From Reticulitermes lucifugus (taxonomy: Eukaryota > Arthropoda > Insecta > Blattodea > Rhinotermitidae): a stretch of 64,000 bases of DNA. A model generated the notes under the pieces. It was not told where the DNA came from and did no database searches. It saw nothing but the letters and a program-made list of their open reading frames with translations. A program made the position numbers and the translations under genes. The stretch spans positions 33,538 through 97,537 of the forward strand of contig JAKCWW010000669.1 in the NCBI GenBank assembly GCA_026260175.1, written 5' to 3'. Shown here piece after piece: positions 33,655-45,975 of this stretch (position 1 is the stretch's first letter; every line of letters begins with the position of its first letter).

Positions 33655-34165
33655 CAAAAATGGAAGGCAATAAATATATCACTTTAATTCAAGAAATAAC
33701 ACTTTGTTTTGTCTCATTCTTCAAAGAGATGCAGTTTGAAATATATATAGGTACAATTACACCCGTTGCTTTTTACAGATGTGAAACTTGGCTCTCACAT
33801 TATGCAAACAACCTACACCAATTTTTTAAAAACAGAATGCTGAGGAAAATATCTAGACCCAAAAGGCTGGAGAATGTCGCACAACAAAAAAGTGCATAGT
33901 GTTTAATCTATATGAAGCGGTACTAAGGTGATAAAATCAGGAATGACGACATGGGCAAGATACGTACGGTATGCACAGGTGAGATGAGAAATGCGTATAA
34001 CATTTCAGCGGGAACAAACAGAAGGTAAGAGACCACTTCAAATTCCTACGCTTAAATAGAAGGATAACACTAAAACGACTCTTGAACTTGGAGGTGTATG
34101 TGTTGACTGGGATTCAGTCCAGTGTACTGTAGGAACAAGTGGCGGACTCCTGTGAACAGGTCAGT
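33655..34165 (+). mobile_element. LINE ORF2 C-terminal remnant
   Basis: YRCETWLSHYANN and NRMLRKISRPKR occur in frame at about 33777-33870, the usual C-E-T-W-S-L and N-R-x-L-R-K-I blocks. A VCVDWD-like segment near 34098 corresponds to the final DW-x-L-A-Q-D-R region. Stops and frame shifts are present. Confidence 0.6.
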
Positions 34166-35974
34166 AGGGCAAATTCGTAAATGCCAATGATGACTACGCG
34201 GATGTCTGATGTGTACCATCTGCTTCTCATGCGCCATGTATACTTTGACATCAGGATAAAGTATCGGCATCAGAGTATTTATCTTATTTTCTTTAAGTTT
34301 TTGTACATAGCAGGCGCATGCGTGATATTGGATCGCTCGAATACTCAGATCGGCTTACAGCCTACCGTTAGGTTACGTTACGGATATAGGTATACATCAG
34401 AGGTTTTGTGTGTAAAGGTTTTACGTGTAAGAAGAGAAACTGCGATGGGCCGTTGCAGTATACAAGACTGATTTAGCTATAAGGTGGTTATGATATATTC
34501 TGACAAGGAAGAGACAAGAAGACCTAATTCTTTATAGCTGAAGAAGTTAAATATATGTTAACTAATTTACTTATTTGCCATTGGATCATAATACTAGCTA
34601 GCTAACAATGCACCAGCGGAATCATAAATTTACAACACAGTTAATAAGAATGCACGCCAATTGATAGATCCTTATCTCGTTCTCATCCTCACATCCTAAC
34701 CCTTTAGGATCCATACAAATGCTAGAAACCAATCTCCTTGTTCTTCACAGCGGGCAGTTCCCAAGAGCTTTACTTACGCTCCCATATCTCCACCATCCTA
34801 CAACACTTGAAAGTCTTCATACTTTCACAGATTTAAGTACTGTAGCAATAACTAGTAAATTGATCCTTATGTAATATTGCAAATTGTTCGCTTAATTCGT
34901 CTGTGTTTGTTGTTACTGCAAAACCAAAGTTGGATCGATCGATCAATTATTGGGTAATAATGCCTTAATTTATAATGAAATAATGGACTGTGTTACATTA
35001 ATAACTAATCAATAATTAATGTGTTTAACACGAATAAAACTTGTAACTTAATTTCTGACAGCAGCTCTCTGAGCTTTTCAGATTATGCTGCACTGGTTTC
35101 GTCACCAGAGCCGTGCTCACTGCGCTACTGCGGTTTGCACTGATAGATAAGAGGAGACTATGCCTCTATTTGAGAAACATCGTACAAGTATATCTGGCAC
35201 GTTGCTAAAAGCAGCTGCCTTTAAATTTCATCTTTCTTTCCTTCTTTCTTTCTTTCTTTCTTATTATCTTAGCAGTTAGGCTAAACATTATGACCTCTAT
35301 CGCCTAAGAACGGAGGTTAAAATAATAAAGCTGTTCCCCATTGTCAGCCAGCTTACATGGGAGAGATCATGACACTGCAGCTTCTCTATCATTGCAAGCA
35401 AACAAAAGGCAATGCGGAAGTCATTAATGTCCAGGGGGTACTTGAACCCACGGTTTGTTCCCTTAAGTTGATCTGTTTTAGGAAAAGCTGGAACTGGTGT
35501 ATATTAATCTAGGATGTACGTGCATTAAGTGTGTATTTCTTACTTAATTAAAACACATTTATTATATGGCCATGTACGTGCTTTCCACCTAATAACTTTT
35601 GAAACAATACACGTATATGTACGAAATTCAGCTTTAAGATCACAGCACCAGATGTCACTCACATTTGTATGTTTTGGTACCCAGTAATCAATAGCAACAC
35701 TGACTACCTTACAGAACTTGGAGGTGGTGCTGACATTAGCGCCTACGTAATACAGGGTCATCAAATATTTCGGGGTAACAGATTTTCGGAAAATATGGTC
35801 ACATGAAGTGCAACGTCCTCTTGTTAGCAGCAACATCTCGCGATATTTAGTTGCTTTTTTTGTATCTTCCGCGTGTTCATGCTTCCACAAAGAAAGATAA
35901 TATCTGCAATGTAGCGTACGTAGAAGCAAAAGGCGCTATGAAGACAGACAATAATAATTTATACATCAGTGTAA
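34166..35974. other. No gene seen
   Basis: It contains a (TTTC)n run at about 35236-35262. The 129-codon minus frame at 35540-35929 has no recognisable domain. Confidence 0.4.
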
Positions 35975-36212
35975 GGGTATATACCCGGGTTCGATCCTGG
36001 GTCACTCCATGTGGGATATGTGGTGGACAAAGTGATACCCGCGTACTTCGGTTTTCCCCTGTCAATTTCATTCCACCGGTGCTCGATTACAGGGAAAAAT
36101 GTAAAAAAACACTAATCATCTTCGTCTCCATCACAGGATTGCACAATAAGCCTTAAAGCTGCGGTGCGTCCGTAGCATCTGCTGCAGGGCCCTTCAAAAG
36201 AAAAAAAGGTAC
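35975..36212 (+). mobile_element. SINE family C, head-truncated copy
   Basis: It starts near the B box (GGGTTCGATCCTGGGTC), continues through CCATGTGGGATATGTGG and the TACTTCGGTTTTCCCCTGTC block, and ends in an A-rich tail. Confidence 0.75.
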
Positions 36213-37784
36213 ATACGCCAAACACTCAGCGTCCTTATTCGTTATAATGTCAAAAAGAAATATTTTACGAATACAGGAATATTCCTGCACTGACTTAATG
36301 AATGCTTTCAGCTGATTTGTCACGAAACTCAATTTACATCGTCATCTTGCCGATAATCAAGCTATGCAACGCTCGAGGCCGAATTTTGTAAAACTATTAA
36401 GTGATCACACGCTAAGGATAGCAGTGTGACTTTCCATTGAATCCAGGTTCAAGAAAGATTTCATTTAGTTTGAATAGCAGGAGTTAACTTAGTGCTAACT
36501 AACTGTTCCTTAATATTGTGGCTCTGAACCCTAAGCAAAGTGAAAGTTCCGATGTTGTGTCCACGGTGCGACGTGAAGCAAGTGTCCTAGCTCTGTCGCG
36601 TGAAAGTCGTTTCAACTTCGTGACGGCGACAGATGATGTGATGATGCTGATATGTGAATTATACTCGATTAGAGAGAAAGTAATTTTTGTCTGCCGTAAA
36701 TTTAGATCAATATTCTTACTGGTCTACTGACACTAGCCTAATATTAAAAATGTACCAGGTCATATCACTAATTACAAGAGTAATGAGAAAGTAGTAAGAA
36801 ATCTCTAAACACAATGCCAACCAATAAACTAACAATCAGAACAGTCTACTGCCGTAATCTTCTGTAAACCAAATCTGCTTCAGATAACGGACCACACACT
36901 AGTAACACTAACATCATGACACAGCCACTGTCACAGGCTGTCTAGTGGTTGACACAACAGCCTAATATTCAGAGGTCCCCTAGTAGATCTCAAACCTGGC
37001 CATTAGTAATAAATTAAAAAAGGCCAATCGGATGAAAACTGTGAGCATTATCTCTTTAAAGTCTTATACATCCATCAATCCATACATCCATCCTATGCAA
37101 CTAGAGCCCGTTGTCGAGCCTTGGTCTCCTATAATTTCTGCCTCCAAACGGTTCTACTCTGCGCGGTCAGCTTCCCGTCGCGACACCGGAGAATTCTGGC
37201 AGTATCTTATTTTACACCTTTCTTTCATTAAACCTGGGTCTCCCCACTGGTCGAATGCCAGTGAACTCAGCGTTTAGGGCCTTAGTGGGTGTACGGTCAA
37301 GAGGGAGTCTTTATATATGTCCAGCCCATTGTAGTCTCTTGAACTGAATGCGCGATACTAGGTCAAGATCTTTATATTTTGTACAAAGTTCTGCATTATA
37401 TCTGATCCTCCACATCCCATTCTCTCTCACCGGTCCAGATACTCTTCTTAATATTTTCCTCTCGAAAGAGTTCAGAAAGTCTTGTTTTTTTTTGGAGAGT
37501 TCTCAGGTTTCACAGCTATACATGAGGACCTTACGAATCAAGGTCTTATATAGTTCTATTTTAACAAACTTACATACCTTCCGGCTTTTCGTTACTGCGA
37601 TAAGTGAATAGTAAGTATTATTAGCTAGGATGTCTCCTTTGCATTTCTGAGAACTCATTATTATCACCCGTGGTACAGGGTCCTAAATATACAAAACTCT
37701 TAACTAGTTCATTGTTGTGCCCACCAGTATTTAAACACTGATCTATATTAATTATAGAGCGAGACATGATCATAGATTTAGCTT

Positions 37785-37972
37785 TTTTTATATATATACG
37801 GCTCGACAGCCTTATATGGGCCTGGGCCTCCTCGTTTCGTCGAGGTTTCATGGCCACACACANNNNNNNNNNNNNNNNNNNNNNNNNNNNNNNNNNNNNN
37901 NNNNNNNNNNNNATCCTAGTAAGCGAGCGGCCGAAGACCCACGCCCTAGACCGCACGGCCACTGGGATCGGC
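37785..37972 (-). mobile_element. SINE family A inside the LINE, 12-bp target duplication
   Basis: Perfect repeats tagatttagctt lie at 37773-37784 and 37973-37984. The head on the minus strand is CCAGTGGCCGTGCGGTCTAG and the tail is A-rich. It contains a 50-N gap. The LINE frame resumes on both sides, so the SINE is the younger insertion. Confidence 0.85.
37863..37912. other. Assembly gap (50 N)
   Basis: It lies after CACACA within the family A SINE, at the same relative place as the gap at 17628-17685. Confidence 0.95.
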
Positions 37973-38838
37973 TAGATTTAGCTTAACTGATATTAATATG
38001 GAGCCCAATTTCTTAAGATCCTGATATACTTCATTAATTGTCCTAGCATTCCTATTCAGGGGACAGATAACATCTGCATATCCTGTAACTTGTGCAGTAT
38101 CATGTTCTATGTTTCCCTTAATGTTGACTGATAACTTCCTGATGACACATTCGGGAGCAAAGTTAAATAAACGTGGGGCCAGCCCATCAACTTTTTTAAC
38201 GCCCTGCCTAATTTTAAATGGTTCAGTCAACTGAGTTTGCACCTTCACTTGGGCTTCTTCATCTTTCTTTGTAGCTCTAACTAACCTTATTATTTTACCA
38301 GGTACCCTAACATCATACATTATTTTATGGAGATTTACACGATTAATGTTCCATAAGCTTGTTTGAAATCCACATTTGTATATTTGGTATACATTTCTCC
38401 CAGCACTTCTCGAGCATCTGTTTAACTGTAAACAGTTGGTCTATGGCAGATCTTCTAGTTCTGAAGCCGACCTGATATTCTCCAATTACATTTTCTGTGT
38501 ATGGCTCTAATTTGAGGCTGATGAGCACTTTAGAGGCTGTACGTAAAAAAAGCGATTTCTCTCTAGTTCTCACAACTCAGTTTATCACCCTTCTTATCGA
38601 TGGGACAAATGATACTTTCCTTCCATTCATAAGTTATAGATAGCATCAGATTTGTCTAAAACTGTATATTTTAGACGAACGACTCTAGTCTACGTGTATT
38701 ACTCTAAAATCCCTTCGACAGGTGCGTTATATTCGGACCAAAACTAAGTGCGGGTAAGTGCGTAGGAAGAGTAAACAACATCACGACACGTTGCTATATT
38801 TAACGATTTGCCTTGGTCTAAGGGTAAAACGAAACCAG

Positions 38839-39134
38839 AGCCGTGCCTTGGCTTAGGCGGTTAGTCGCCGGCCTCCCACCGCGGAAGCCCGGGTTCGATC
38901 CCGGGTTAGTCCATGTGGGATTTGTGGTGGACAAAGTGACACTGGGACAGGTTTTTCCCCGCGTACTTCGGTTTTCCCCTGTCAATTTCATTCCACCTTT
39001 GCTCCATTACATGGAAAAATGAAAAAACTGATCACCTTTCTCTTCATCTTCATCACAAAGGTTGCGAAATAAGCCTTAAGGCTGCGGTGCGTCCGTAGCT
39101 GCTGCTGCGCGGCTCTTCGCCACAAAAAAAAGAG
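38839..39134 (+). mobile_element. SINE family C, complete copy
   Basis: The tRNA-like head has TTGGCTTAGGCGGTTAG (A box) and GGGTTCGATCCCGGG (B box). The body has CCATGTGGGATTTGTGG, and the end is A-rich. Flanks acgaaaccag (38829-38838) and acgaaaacag (39135-39144) form a 10-bp target duplication with one mismatch. Confidence 0.8.
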
Positions 39135-41639
39135 ACGAAAACAGAACGCGCGTGAAATGAAAATGGCTGTAAATTTTGCATACTTTTGCGCAGGCGTCCA
39201 CTAGTAACAAGGGAGATTAAAGCCAAAAGAATCGTAGCCCAAAACGCAAAAACAACGACACTGAAAGCGAAACTGAGAGGTAAATTTCAATGAGGTTCAT
39301 TTTTTAAATCATCCAAAAAACCAGATGATCCAGTTATAACAACTTCCGGGCGGTGAAACTTGAATTTCATGCTCGGATGCTCACACTGACTACACGCACA
39401 GAGTCTGCTTAATGCTTCCGCTTACCTATTGCAGATAATAACCTTAATAACTTCAGCTGGCTTGTAACAGCCTGAGTTCCGGTAATGGAGCAACACTTTA
39501 AAGACACCTGCTACTAAAGAGGATGAACGAAACTTTAAGTACATAAAGAAATAAGGTAAATACACAACACAAAATGAACACCCGAATAAAAGCCCTACAA
39601 ATGAATCAGTAAGTAACTCTGGGAACCGACACCGTACTAAATTTCATCTCGTATAGAATACTGAATCGCGATATACTTTCGTGAATTATTGATGTTATTT
39701 CAATCTTTTCCTTCAGATGAACAGCGCGAAAGCCTCTTAAATGGGCAGCGACCACCTCCTTCTAGATTCCTGCTTCCACTACTCATAATCTACTTCTATC
39801 TCACATGAAATTATTTAAATTCTGTTTCCTCAGCTTTTACAAGGTATATCCCTTTATTTGTTTCAATTCGGAGTCACACCTGACAGTATAAAAGTTTCAG
39901 ACGTTGGGTTGTACGCCTGTTTCTTGAAGAGGGTGTTTTGAAGTGTTTTATATAACGACCCTGTCAGTTGCTAAGATAATATTGCGTCGGTGGAATATAA
40001 ATGAAGCGTGAATATAGTAGACTGATGGAATAATACTGGCAGGGGACCGAAGTACTCCGAAATAAACTTGTGCCAGTGCCACTTTTCCCACCAAAAAACC
40101 AAAGTGGGCTGGCCTGGGATCGTCGGACCTTCGCAGTAACAGATCACCGACTAACTTGTATGGGGAATCGGCACATCAAAGAGCCTGGTTATATGTAGAA
40201 CAACACAAGTACAAGAGAAACGCGTGCTCCGATGGCCAGAATTGAATTCGAACCGAAGATGCAAGATTTGGAGAGGTAGCAGACAAGCCTGCACTACTCA
40301 GAACAGAAAACCACTGTGACCGGCTACTGTAAAAAATTCTTTATGTTACATATACAAAGATTCAAACACGTAAGAAATGATTACAGGGAGGATATCATTT
40401 TATCGATTAATTGCAAAAATTCTAAGTTTCAATAGGCTATTCCACACACGATGATAATAATACCAGCGATAAACGTAAATACGTAGACAGGTTTCTGTCT
40501 GAGCAATGCAGAGATACACAAGACAAAGAATTAGTAGGAAGCTGATAAGGAAGGAAATAAGAATGAGGATCATGAGAAGGATTCGATGTAATAGGAAGCG
40601 TGGAGAAAAATAAGTATGAGAATCCTTGGTTAAATAAGAAAAGGAGACGGAGCAGGAAAGATAAGGCCAGAGAATAAGATCATAAAGATAAAAGATTTAT
40701 ATATTTATGTTAATTTTACCTTTCGATATGTCAGCAAGTCATCCACTTTTACTCCTAGTTGCTTCAGATCGGAAGAGAAGTGGCACAAACCCCTTGCAGT
40801 TACAAGTTTGGCACGTGAGTCTGTTTCCTCGCTGTACGTGGTGTGGCTTTTGGCAAAGTTTTTTGTACTGCCTCATTAACAACGGTGTAAGCTGAATGCG
40901 ATTGGCTACTACCGCATGACGAAACTCGGATTCAGTAGTTTTTGTGCTTGTATCTGTTCATTCATAGCAAGGGAGGAAGTAAGTCCTTCACTTTCAGCTA
41001 TGCGATTGTCAAATTGTCAGGACTCTTTCCTTCACCGGTCCTTGTTTATTAGAAATACAGGATGCGGCAAGAGTAAGTGACGATTTTCAGATAGCTGTTT
41101 TGACGAATTGGGCTGAATGTAAGAAAAAATTACAGAGTACTAGGAGTAAAATACCATTTAATATTCTCTATTTGTTACAAATTACGTCCCAAAAGTGGTC
41201 TTTCTGGCATGCAGTGCATTCCTGTAATTGTGATCTGAAATTAACCATTACTCTGCAGCAGACCTTTACCAGTGGCTCTAATTTCGATCCTGACGTACTA
41301 TTCCATCCCCTAACGTCCCACAAAAGAATGTGATGACACTCAGAACTCAACTGTAACTAACGTACTGCGACGTCGGGGGCAAGTTGTGTGCTTTTGTGCA
41401 GTTATTGTTAATTTCGGATGACGATTACAGGAATGTATTGCATGCTAGGGAGACCAATTAAGACAGGTAATTTTTAAGAAGTAAAAGGCGAATATTAAAG
41501 GTCATTTTACTGCTGATACTCCTCAAATTGTTGTTTCTTATATTCAACCCAGGTCATCGAAACAGCGATCTTAAAATCGTCACATTCTATTGCCGTATCC
41601 TACACAAACCCGTAGCTAAGGAAGCTATTCAATGTTTCT
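39135..41639. other. No gene seen apart from a SINE relic
   Basis: A TATA-like box at about 39886 has no exon of the tandem family near it. No coding region is supported. Confidence 0.4.
40036..40140 (-). mobile_element. SINE family C, decayed minus copy
   Basis: The minus strand follows the family C order: GATCCCAGG B-box remnant, a CCACTTTGG-like block, then the GTGCCACT and ACTTCGG blocks, matching the body at 38839-39134. Confidence 0.5.
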
Positions 41640-42190
41640 GATACAAAATGCGTAGAAAAGATCAAATTCACATTCCCGAAGAAATGAAGAGCACATTGAA
41701 CTCTGGGAATTCCTGATACCCTTCGATCCAATATATAGAAAAATTCTGACTATTATTTTGCATTGGTGTGAAACTTGGTCTCTCACAGTGAAAGAAATTA
41801 GGCTGAAGGCTTTCGAAGATAAAGAACTGATCAAGGTATTTGGACGTAAGCGGGAAGGAGGGGGAGTAATAAAAGGCAAGGTAAAATTGCGTAATAAGGA
41901 GCTTCATGAATTGTACTGTTTATAAAGAACTATTCGGGTGATCATTGCAAGAAGGAAGAGATGGACGGGACATGGGGCACGTATGAGGGTGAGAAGTGCA
42001 TTCAGGGGTTTAATGGGGAAATCTGAGGGAAAAGAGACAACTTGGAAGACCTAGACGTAGATGTGAAAGCAATATTGCAATGCATATTAAAGAAGCAGGA
42101 TGCAGGGTTTGACTGGATTTAACTGTATCAGGATAGAGACATGTGGGAGGCTGTTGTGAATACGGTAATGAAACGCCCGGTTTCATAAAA
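41640..42190 (+). mobile_element. LINE ORF2 C-terminal remnant
   Basis: C-x-E-T-W-S-L is seen near 41762-41790 (CETWSLTVKEIRLKAFEDKE). Further on a RPRRRC-like segment, a G-x-DWI-like segment at about 42107 and a tail ending in a MKRPVS-like block (about 42168) complete the usual LINE C terminus. Several stops are present. Confidence 0.65.
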
Positions 42191-42526
42191 TGCGGCAATA
42201 TCGCATCCGCAAGAACTCTGCTCATAGAATTTGTTAGTTAGTTAACTGGTAGTTACGGTAATGTGAGTGGAATTATTCATGTTCATATATTGAAGAGTGA
42301 TTTAACATATTGAGAAAAATTACGGAAAATTTTATAGCACTTGTGCAAAAAGTGTATGAAGAGTGTGAAGCTTACTTTGCACTACAAAGTGAGATAGACC
42401 CGCATAGAATTTGCACTTATATTAAATTGTATTTCTTATTGCTGCTGGTTTAATCATTTTACATGAAAGATGCAGACAGAAGAATATTTTTCCATAGAAT
42501 TTCTTTATATTTTGCTAAACAACAAT

Positions 42527-42556
42527 TATATATATATATATATTTATATATATGTC
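42527..42556. repeat. (TA)n microsatellite
   Basis: An interrupted run of about 12 TA units. Confidence 0.8.
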
Positions 42557-42801
42557 ACAAAATATTCATACTTATCTGCAAGATTGCACAGTTTATTTCT
42601 ATCACGCTTTCACCTAATTAGGAACACAAACAATTAACCTTCTGTAATGATCACTTACAAACGAAGTCAACTGTGAAATGCGCATTTGGATGCCTCACAA
42701 TTTTCCCGCTACGTTTCACAGACCCACTTCAAGTCGTGTGTCCCTATCATTTGCTGTATCCCTTATCGCCCAGCCTCGGGGGCCCATGTTATTCTGCGCA
42801 G

Positions 42802-42910
42802 GAATCCAGATGGCCGAGCGGTAATACCTTCGGCTTCATCCGGCAATATGATGGGTTCGAAGTGTGTTGTGGGGTTGGCGTATACTCCGACAGACTGCTG
42901 GTTTCGACAT
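42802..42910 (+). mobile_element. SINE-like fragment with tRNA-Leu-like head
   Basis: CCAGATGGCCGAGCGGTAAT (A-box region) is followed 35 bases later by GATGGGTTCGAAG (B box). The spacing and sequence look like a tRNA-Leu/Ser-derived head. The acceptor stem does not pair, so it is not called a tRNA gene. Confidence 0.5.
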
Positions 42911-43421
42911 CTAACACTCGATTGTTTTGACTGATATCCGTAAATGTTATTATTATTAAAATATGGCCGGAGCGGTCTATGACAAATCCACGTAGTAGAT
43001 GAAGATAGGCGAATTACGTAGGCCTACATGACTGCTTGATTGAATCATGCACATTAAGTAAAGATTCGCTGAATATCTGCGACAGTTGTCATAAAAATAT
43101 CACTTTAGGTATTTTCATTGTGTGTGGTAGGCCTGAACTTCATGACGTACTGTGCCTTGGCTCTGCTCCCATCCTCAGGTGATGTGTCAACCTAATCGCA
43201 GAATCATAATATTATAGCGTCCTTCTGTATTACACATTAATTCCTACAAGTTTAGATTCCTTCGACCATTATCTGCAACAACCGGAATTTCGCTAATTAT
43301 CCACTGTACCTGTAAAGTTGCAAACTTATTTTGCCTATCCTAATGACTGCAAAATTTATTTCTACCTTATCCAAGGTACCGCAATACGTAGGAATTAATA
43401 TGTAATAGAGAACAACATTGG

Positions 43422-43709
43422 GGCCGGAATAGCGAGGTCGATATAGCGACTCGCTACGGACTGGAGGGTTCAGGGATCGAATCCCGGTGGGGGCGAAATT
43501 TTCCGCACCCGTCCTGACCGGCCCTAAGGCCTACCCAGCCTCCTGTACAATGGGTAACGGGTCTCTTTCCCGGGGGTAAAGCGGCCGGGGCGTGGCGTTG
43601 ACCACCCACCCTTATCTAGCGCCGAGGTTAAAGAAAGAGTAGAGCTATACATCTACTCCCCCTCTGGGCCTTCATGGCCTGTTCTAGGGTGAACTTTACC
43701 TTTACCTTT
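43422..43709 (+). mobile_element. SINE family B, complete copy with 15-bp target duplication
   Basis: Reference copy for family B: head GGCCGGAATAGCGAGGTCGA, B box GGGATCGAATCCC, body with GCGGCCGGGGCGTGGCGTTG, and tail CTTTACCTTTACCTTTA. Flanks agagaacaacattgg (43407-43421) and agagaataacattgg (43710-43724) match at 14 of 15 bases. Confidence 0.85.
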
Positions 43710-43724
43710 AGAGAATAACATTGG

Positions 43725-45190
43725 TAAGTTGTGTTATGAAGGTATGACTCTTACTTAAATTACAAAAGAGCACACTGTAAATAATGAATACACTAAGAAG
43801 TATCTCAGCATATTTGTGCACAAAAAGTAAGAACTGAAATAAGAGAAGAATGGGAAAAACTGCATGACGAATTAAATTGACCTGACGTCAATGCACACAA
43901 GACAACACAATTTTTCGCGATAAGACCATGATTGAAAGAAAGCACATATGGAGTAAGACTACGGACTTGACATCTAATGTCCTAATTTAACAGAAGTAAA
44001 AGTTTTGCGATCATACTTTTAAAAAGCTGTGAAATTACACTATGAAATTAACCTAGCAAATAAAGCAGGAAATAAAAAAAAGTGTACGTGCATTTGTGGG
44101 CGGGTAACTACAGCAGAGCGTGTTAAACATAAAGAATAAACTGATTACTAGGCTTATATAATATGCAGCTATCATTATATTGTTCAACTTCAATTACTTT
44201 CCTTGATCAGCTGTAAACAAATTCGTATTTGACTGCTACATTGTCCAAAACAAACTTGAACTTGATACCACGTAACAATGATTCCAGGGTACTTGCAAGG
44301 CGTGTAATGGAATTCTTAGTGTTAGCTTATGATTTCAAATTATCCAATATATACCAGCTAAAATAATGTGAAATATATTATTATTATTATTATTATGCTG
44401 TAGTTCGGTCAATGCGACATTTTTAAAACAAGTCAGCTATGTTCGGTCAGGGTATTGGATCCAGTACTTCTTTTATATTGTTTTACTTCATATTTGTTTT
44501 GTTTCTTTAGTGTTTGTCTTGTGTATTTGTACTGTTTTGTGTTTTATTTGTGCTTTGTGCTGGCTTTGTAATTGGCACTTGTGCTGTTAAGTCTGCACGT
44601 TAATAAATACCCATTGAATTGAATTGAATTGAATTAGTTTATTGTACGTAACAGCGTATACATATTTACTTCCAATATTGGTTTTAGACAGTTTTGAGTG
44701 CAAGGCTAAATCATATTGGACTGAGAGGCTTGTTTACGAAGAATTTCTGTTCGTTAAGGCACAGGAAGTTTTAAAACTGAACAGCTTTAACATTCAAATT
44801 CATATTATGCCTTGCAAGAAGGCTGTACCATATAGGCTTATATTCGTATAAACAACACGCACATGTGTGTCTAAATTGCGTAAAGAGCAGAAAGGCACAC
44901 TGCATGGAAGAGCGAGGTAATGCAGATGACGTTTCCAGAACAGGCTAACTTCTTTCAGCAGACACGTTAGATTTCCAACCACGGTGGTTGTTTCCGGATT
45001 TACTTCCTGCTTGTCGCCTGATATATGAGTGTGATAGATGTTAAAAATCTTGCAGCTTTTTGCAGGAAATATAGCCCAAGGAACAGCAATAAACGCATTA
45101 GCTTGCATGGGAAACGTGCATGAAGAGACTTGGGAGGGCATTTTGGTTGGAGGGAAAAAGAAAGCCAGCAAAAGGCGAAAGTTGTATGCA
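43725..45190. other. Upstream region of gene 4
   Basis: No gene is seen. An imperfect palindrome AACCACGGTGGTT lies at about 44977-44989, 200 bases before the TATA box of gene 4. The 153-codon minus frame at 44800-45261 overlaps the promoter and exon 1 and is not supported. Confidence 0.4.
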
Positions 45191-45198
45191 TATAAAAG
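45191..45198 (+). promoter_or_regulatory. Gene 4 TATA box
   Basis: TATAAAAG is followed by TCAGCA at 45222-45227, an initiator-like sequence 31 bases downstream. The decamer aactcagctg is repeated at 45209-45218 and 45228-45237 around the expected start. Confidence 0.75.
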
Positions 45199-45259
45199 CA
45201 TCAGATGAAACTCAGCTGGCATCAGCAACTCAGCTGCTGGGATCAGATCGAGACTGACC

Positions 45260-45271
45260 ATGAAGATATAC
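45260..45271 (+). CDS. Gene 4, coding exon 1 (MKIY)
   Basis: ATG AAG ATA TAC abuts the donor GTAAGT at 45272. The phase-0 intron of 4207 bases ends before 49479. Joining gives [17 protein letters not shown], a full signal peptide. Confidence 0.8.
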
Positions 45272-45399
45272 GTAAGTACAAGTGACTGCTCCGCGACCCG
45301 TGTTGCGAGACTTGAATTGCATTGCGAAGGTAATACGTAGAGGCAGTGATTTGTACGAGACAGACACGGATAGTTGGTATATAAATTACTATATATTAT

Positions 45400-45463
45400 T
45401 TGCTACAACAATTACCACCACTAGCACCACCACAACCACTACGACCATTACTACTACTACTAT

Positions 45464-45504
<41 letters not shown>

Positions 45505-45639
45505 ATAATAATAATAATAATAATACTAGCATAAGTGGGATATAGCTTAATATTAACAGTGGATAAAATAAATAAGATATGAGGATGTGGGGTTACTATT
45601 ACTGCTACTATTACTACTACTACTACTACTACTACTACG

Positions 45640-45670
<31 letters not shown>

Positions 45671-45975
45671 GCATAAGTGAGATATAGCTTAATATTAACA
45701 GTGGATAAAATAAATAAGACATGAGGATGTGGGGTTACTACTACTGCTACTGCTACTACTACTAGCGTAAGTAGGAGGGGGCTTAATATTAAACATGGCT
45801 CAAATAAATAAGACATGAGGATGTGGGGTTACTACTACTACTGCTGCTACTATTACTACTACTGCTACTACTACTACTAAAACTACCACTACTACAACTA
45901 GCGTAAGTGGGAGGGGGCTTAATATTAAAAATGGCTCAAATAAATAAGATATGAGGATCTGGGTTTATTATTTAT
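45400..45975 (+). repeat. Compound minisatellite: four 70-bp blocks between (TAC)n arrays
   Basis: A block starting CTAGCATAAGTG or CTAGCGTAAGT begins at 45536, 45668, 45762 and 45898, giving spacings of 132, 94 and 136 bases. It contains TTAATATTAA, AAATAAATAAGA and ATGAGGATGTGGGG. TAC/TAT arrays of varying length fill the gaps. Poly-Ser, poly-Val and poly-Thr frames here are artefacts. It lies in the gene 4 intron. Confidence 0.85.

Larger units (their letters stand above)
37020..38640 (-). mobile_element. LINE reverse-transcriptase remnant split by a SINE
   Basis: The minus strand encodes, in order: GEYQVGFRTRRSAIDQL (38343-38573 frame); VKKVDGLAPRLFNFAP and GYADVICPLNRN (37985-38320); then, beyond the SINE, SFVYLG (about 37700), MYSCETWE (about 37520), RENGMWRIRYN and FTGIRPVGRPR (about 37260). 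This is a non-LTR retrotransposon ORF2. The catalytic YADD is YADV here, frames are broken and the 5' part is missing, so it is dead. Confidence 0.8.

Noticed and set aside
38843-38915. tRNA gene-like sequences (also at 6140, 28760-28821, 42802, 43422, 63889)
   Set aside because: Good A and B boxes, but acceptor stems do not pair and each continues into a SINE body with tail and target duplication; they are SINE heads.
39880-39960. TATA-like box (AGTATAAAAG) as the promoter of a sixth family gene
   Set aside because: No ATG plus three codons ending at a donor follows, and no Pro-Val exon lies downstream before gene 4.
44800-45261. 153-codon minus frame
   Set aside because: It runs antisense through the promoter and first exon of gene 4 and shows no domain.
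45282-45816. Poly-Thr, poly-Val and poly-Ser reading frames
   Set aside because: They are translations of (TAC)n microsatellites within an intron.
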